DNA of 64,000 nucleotides from Trichuris trichiura. Taxonomy: Eukaryota; Nematoda; Enoplea; Trichinellida; Trichuridae. The translations under genes were made by a program, and so were the position numbers. The notes under the pieces were generated by a model. The model was given only the letters and a program-made list of their open reading frames with translations. It was not told where the DNA came from and searched no databases. Positions within the stretch are counted from its first letter, which is position 1. Each line of letters starts with the position of its first letter. The DNA is taken from contig JBAJFE010000037.1 of NCBI GenBank assembly GCA_037903355.1, forward strand, positions 868,001-932,000, read 5' to 3'. Below are positions 63,972-64,000 of this stretch, one piece after another.

Positions 63972-64000
63972 AAGTAGGTTTGCTTTCTACCGCTGAACGT

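Overview
The window is nuclear DNA from a small-genome invertebrate animal. Nearly every gene is split by short GT-AG introns, mostly 45-60 bp, and the set includes metazoan families: an Arrowhead/LHX6/8-type LIM-homeobox factor, NPC1, ATF6, TBC1D13, an arrestin-domain protein and a PAN-plus-trypsin protease. A nematode of the early-branching Trichuris/Trichinella side fits best, because gene spacing is compact, introns are tiny and the LIM-homeobox protein is little diverged. That assignment is inference. All models below were read by eye from splice signals and conserved protein motifs.

Layout. 0.3-5.7 kb (minus): two general transcription factor genes in tandem, XPD helicase of TFIIH and the RAP30 subunit of TFIIF. 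6.5-11.8 kb (plus): a large beta-propeller / helical-solenoid / RCC1-repeat protein, with possible further exons to 12.7 kb. 13.4-14.7 kb (plus): a small secreted or anchored cysteine-rich protein. 14.9-19.7 kb: mostly empty, with a cluster of inverted repeats at 17.6-17.8 kb. 19.7-21.1 kb (plus): a Bax-inhibitor-1/TMBIM membrane protein. About 22.1-22.3 kb: a broken NPC1-like relic. 23.4-25.5 kb (plus): an arrestin-domain protein. 25.7-33.6 kb (minus): a full NPC1 sterol transporter. 33.6-41.7 kb: an 8-kb stretch with no supported gene. 41.7-44.2 kb (plus): a single-pass membrane protein with a CCG-CC ectodomain, WBP1/VOPP1-like. 47.2-50.3 kb (plus): a secreted PAN/trypsin protease, convergent with the LIM-homeobox gene at 50.6-55 kb (minus). 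57.8-59.7 kb (minus): TBC1D13 RabGAP, followed at 59.9-62.9 kb by ATF6 (minus). The right edge holds a pogo/Tigger-like short transposon.

Functionally this is a mix of housekeeping genes (transcription/repair, sterol transport, membrane traffic, ER-stress signalling) and a few developmental or secreted ones. No prokaryotic-type system, CRISPR array or virus is visible. The most unusual items are the propeller-solenoid-RCC1 protein with two awkward reading-frame changes, a GC-AG intron in XPD, an NPC1-like relic a few kilobases from the intact NPC1 gene, and the foldback repeats at 17.6-17.8 kb.
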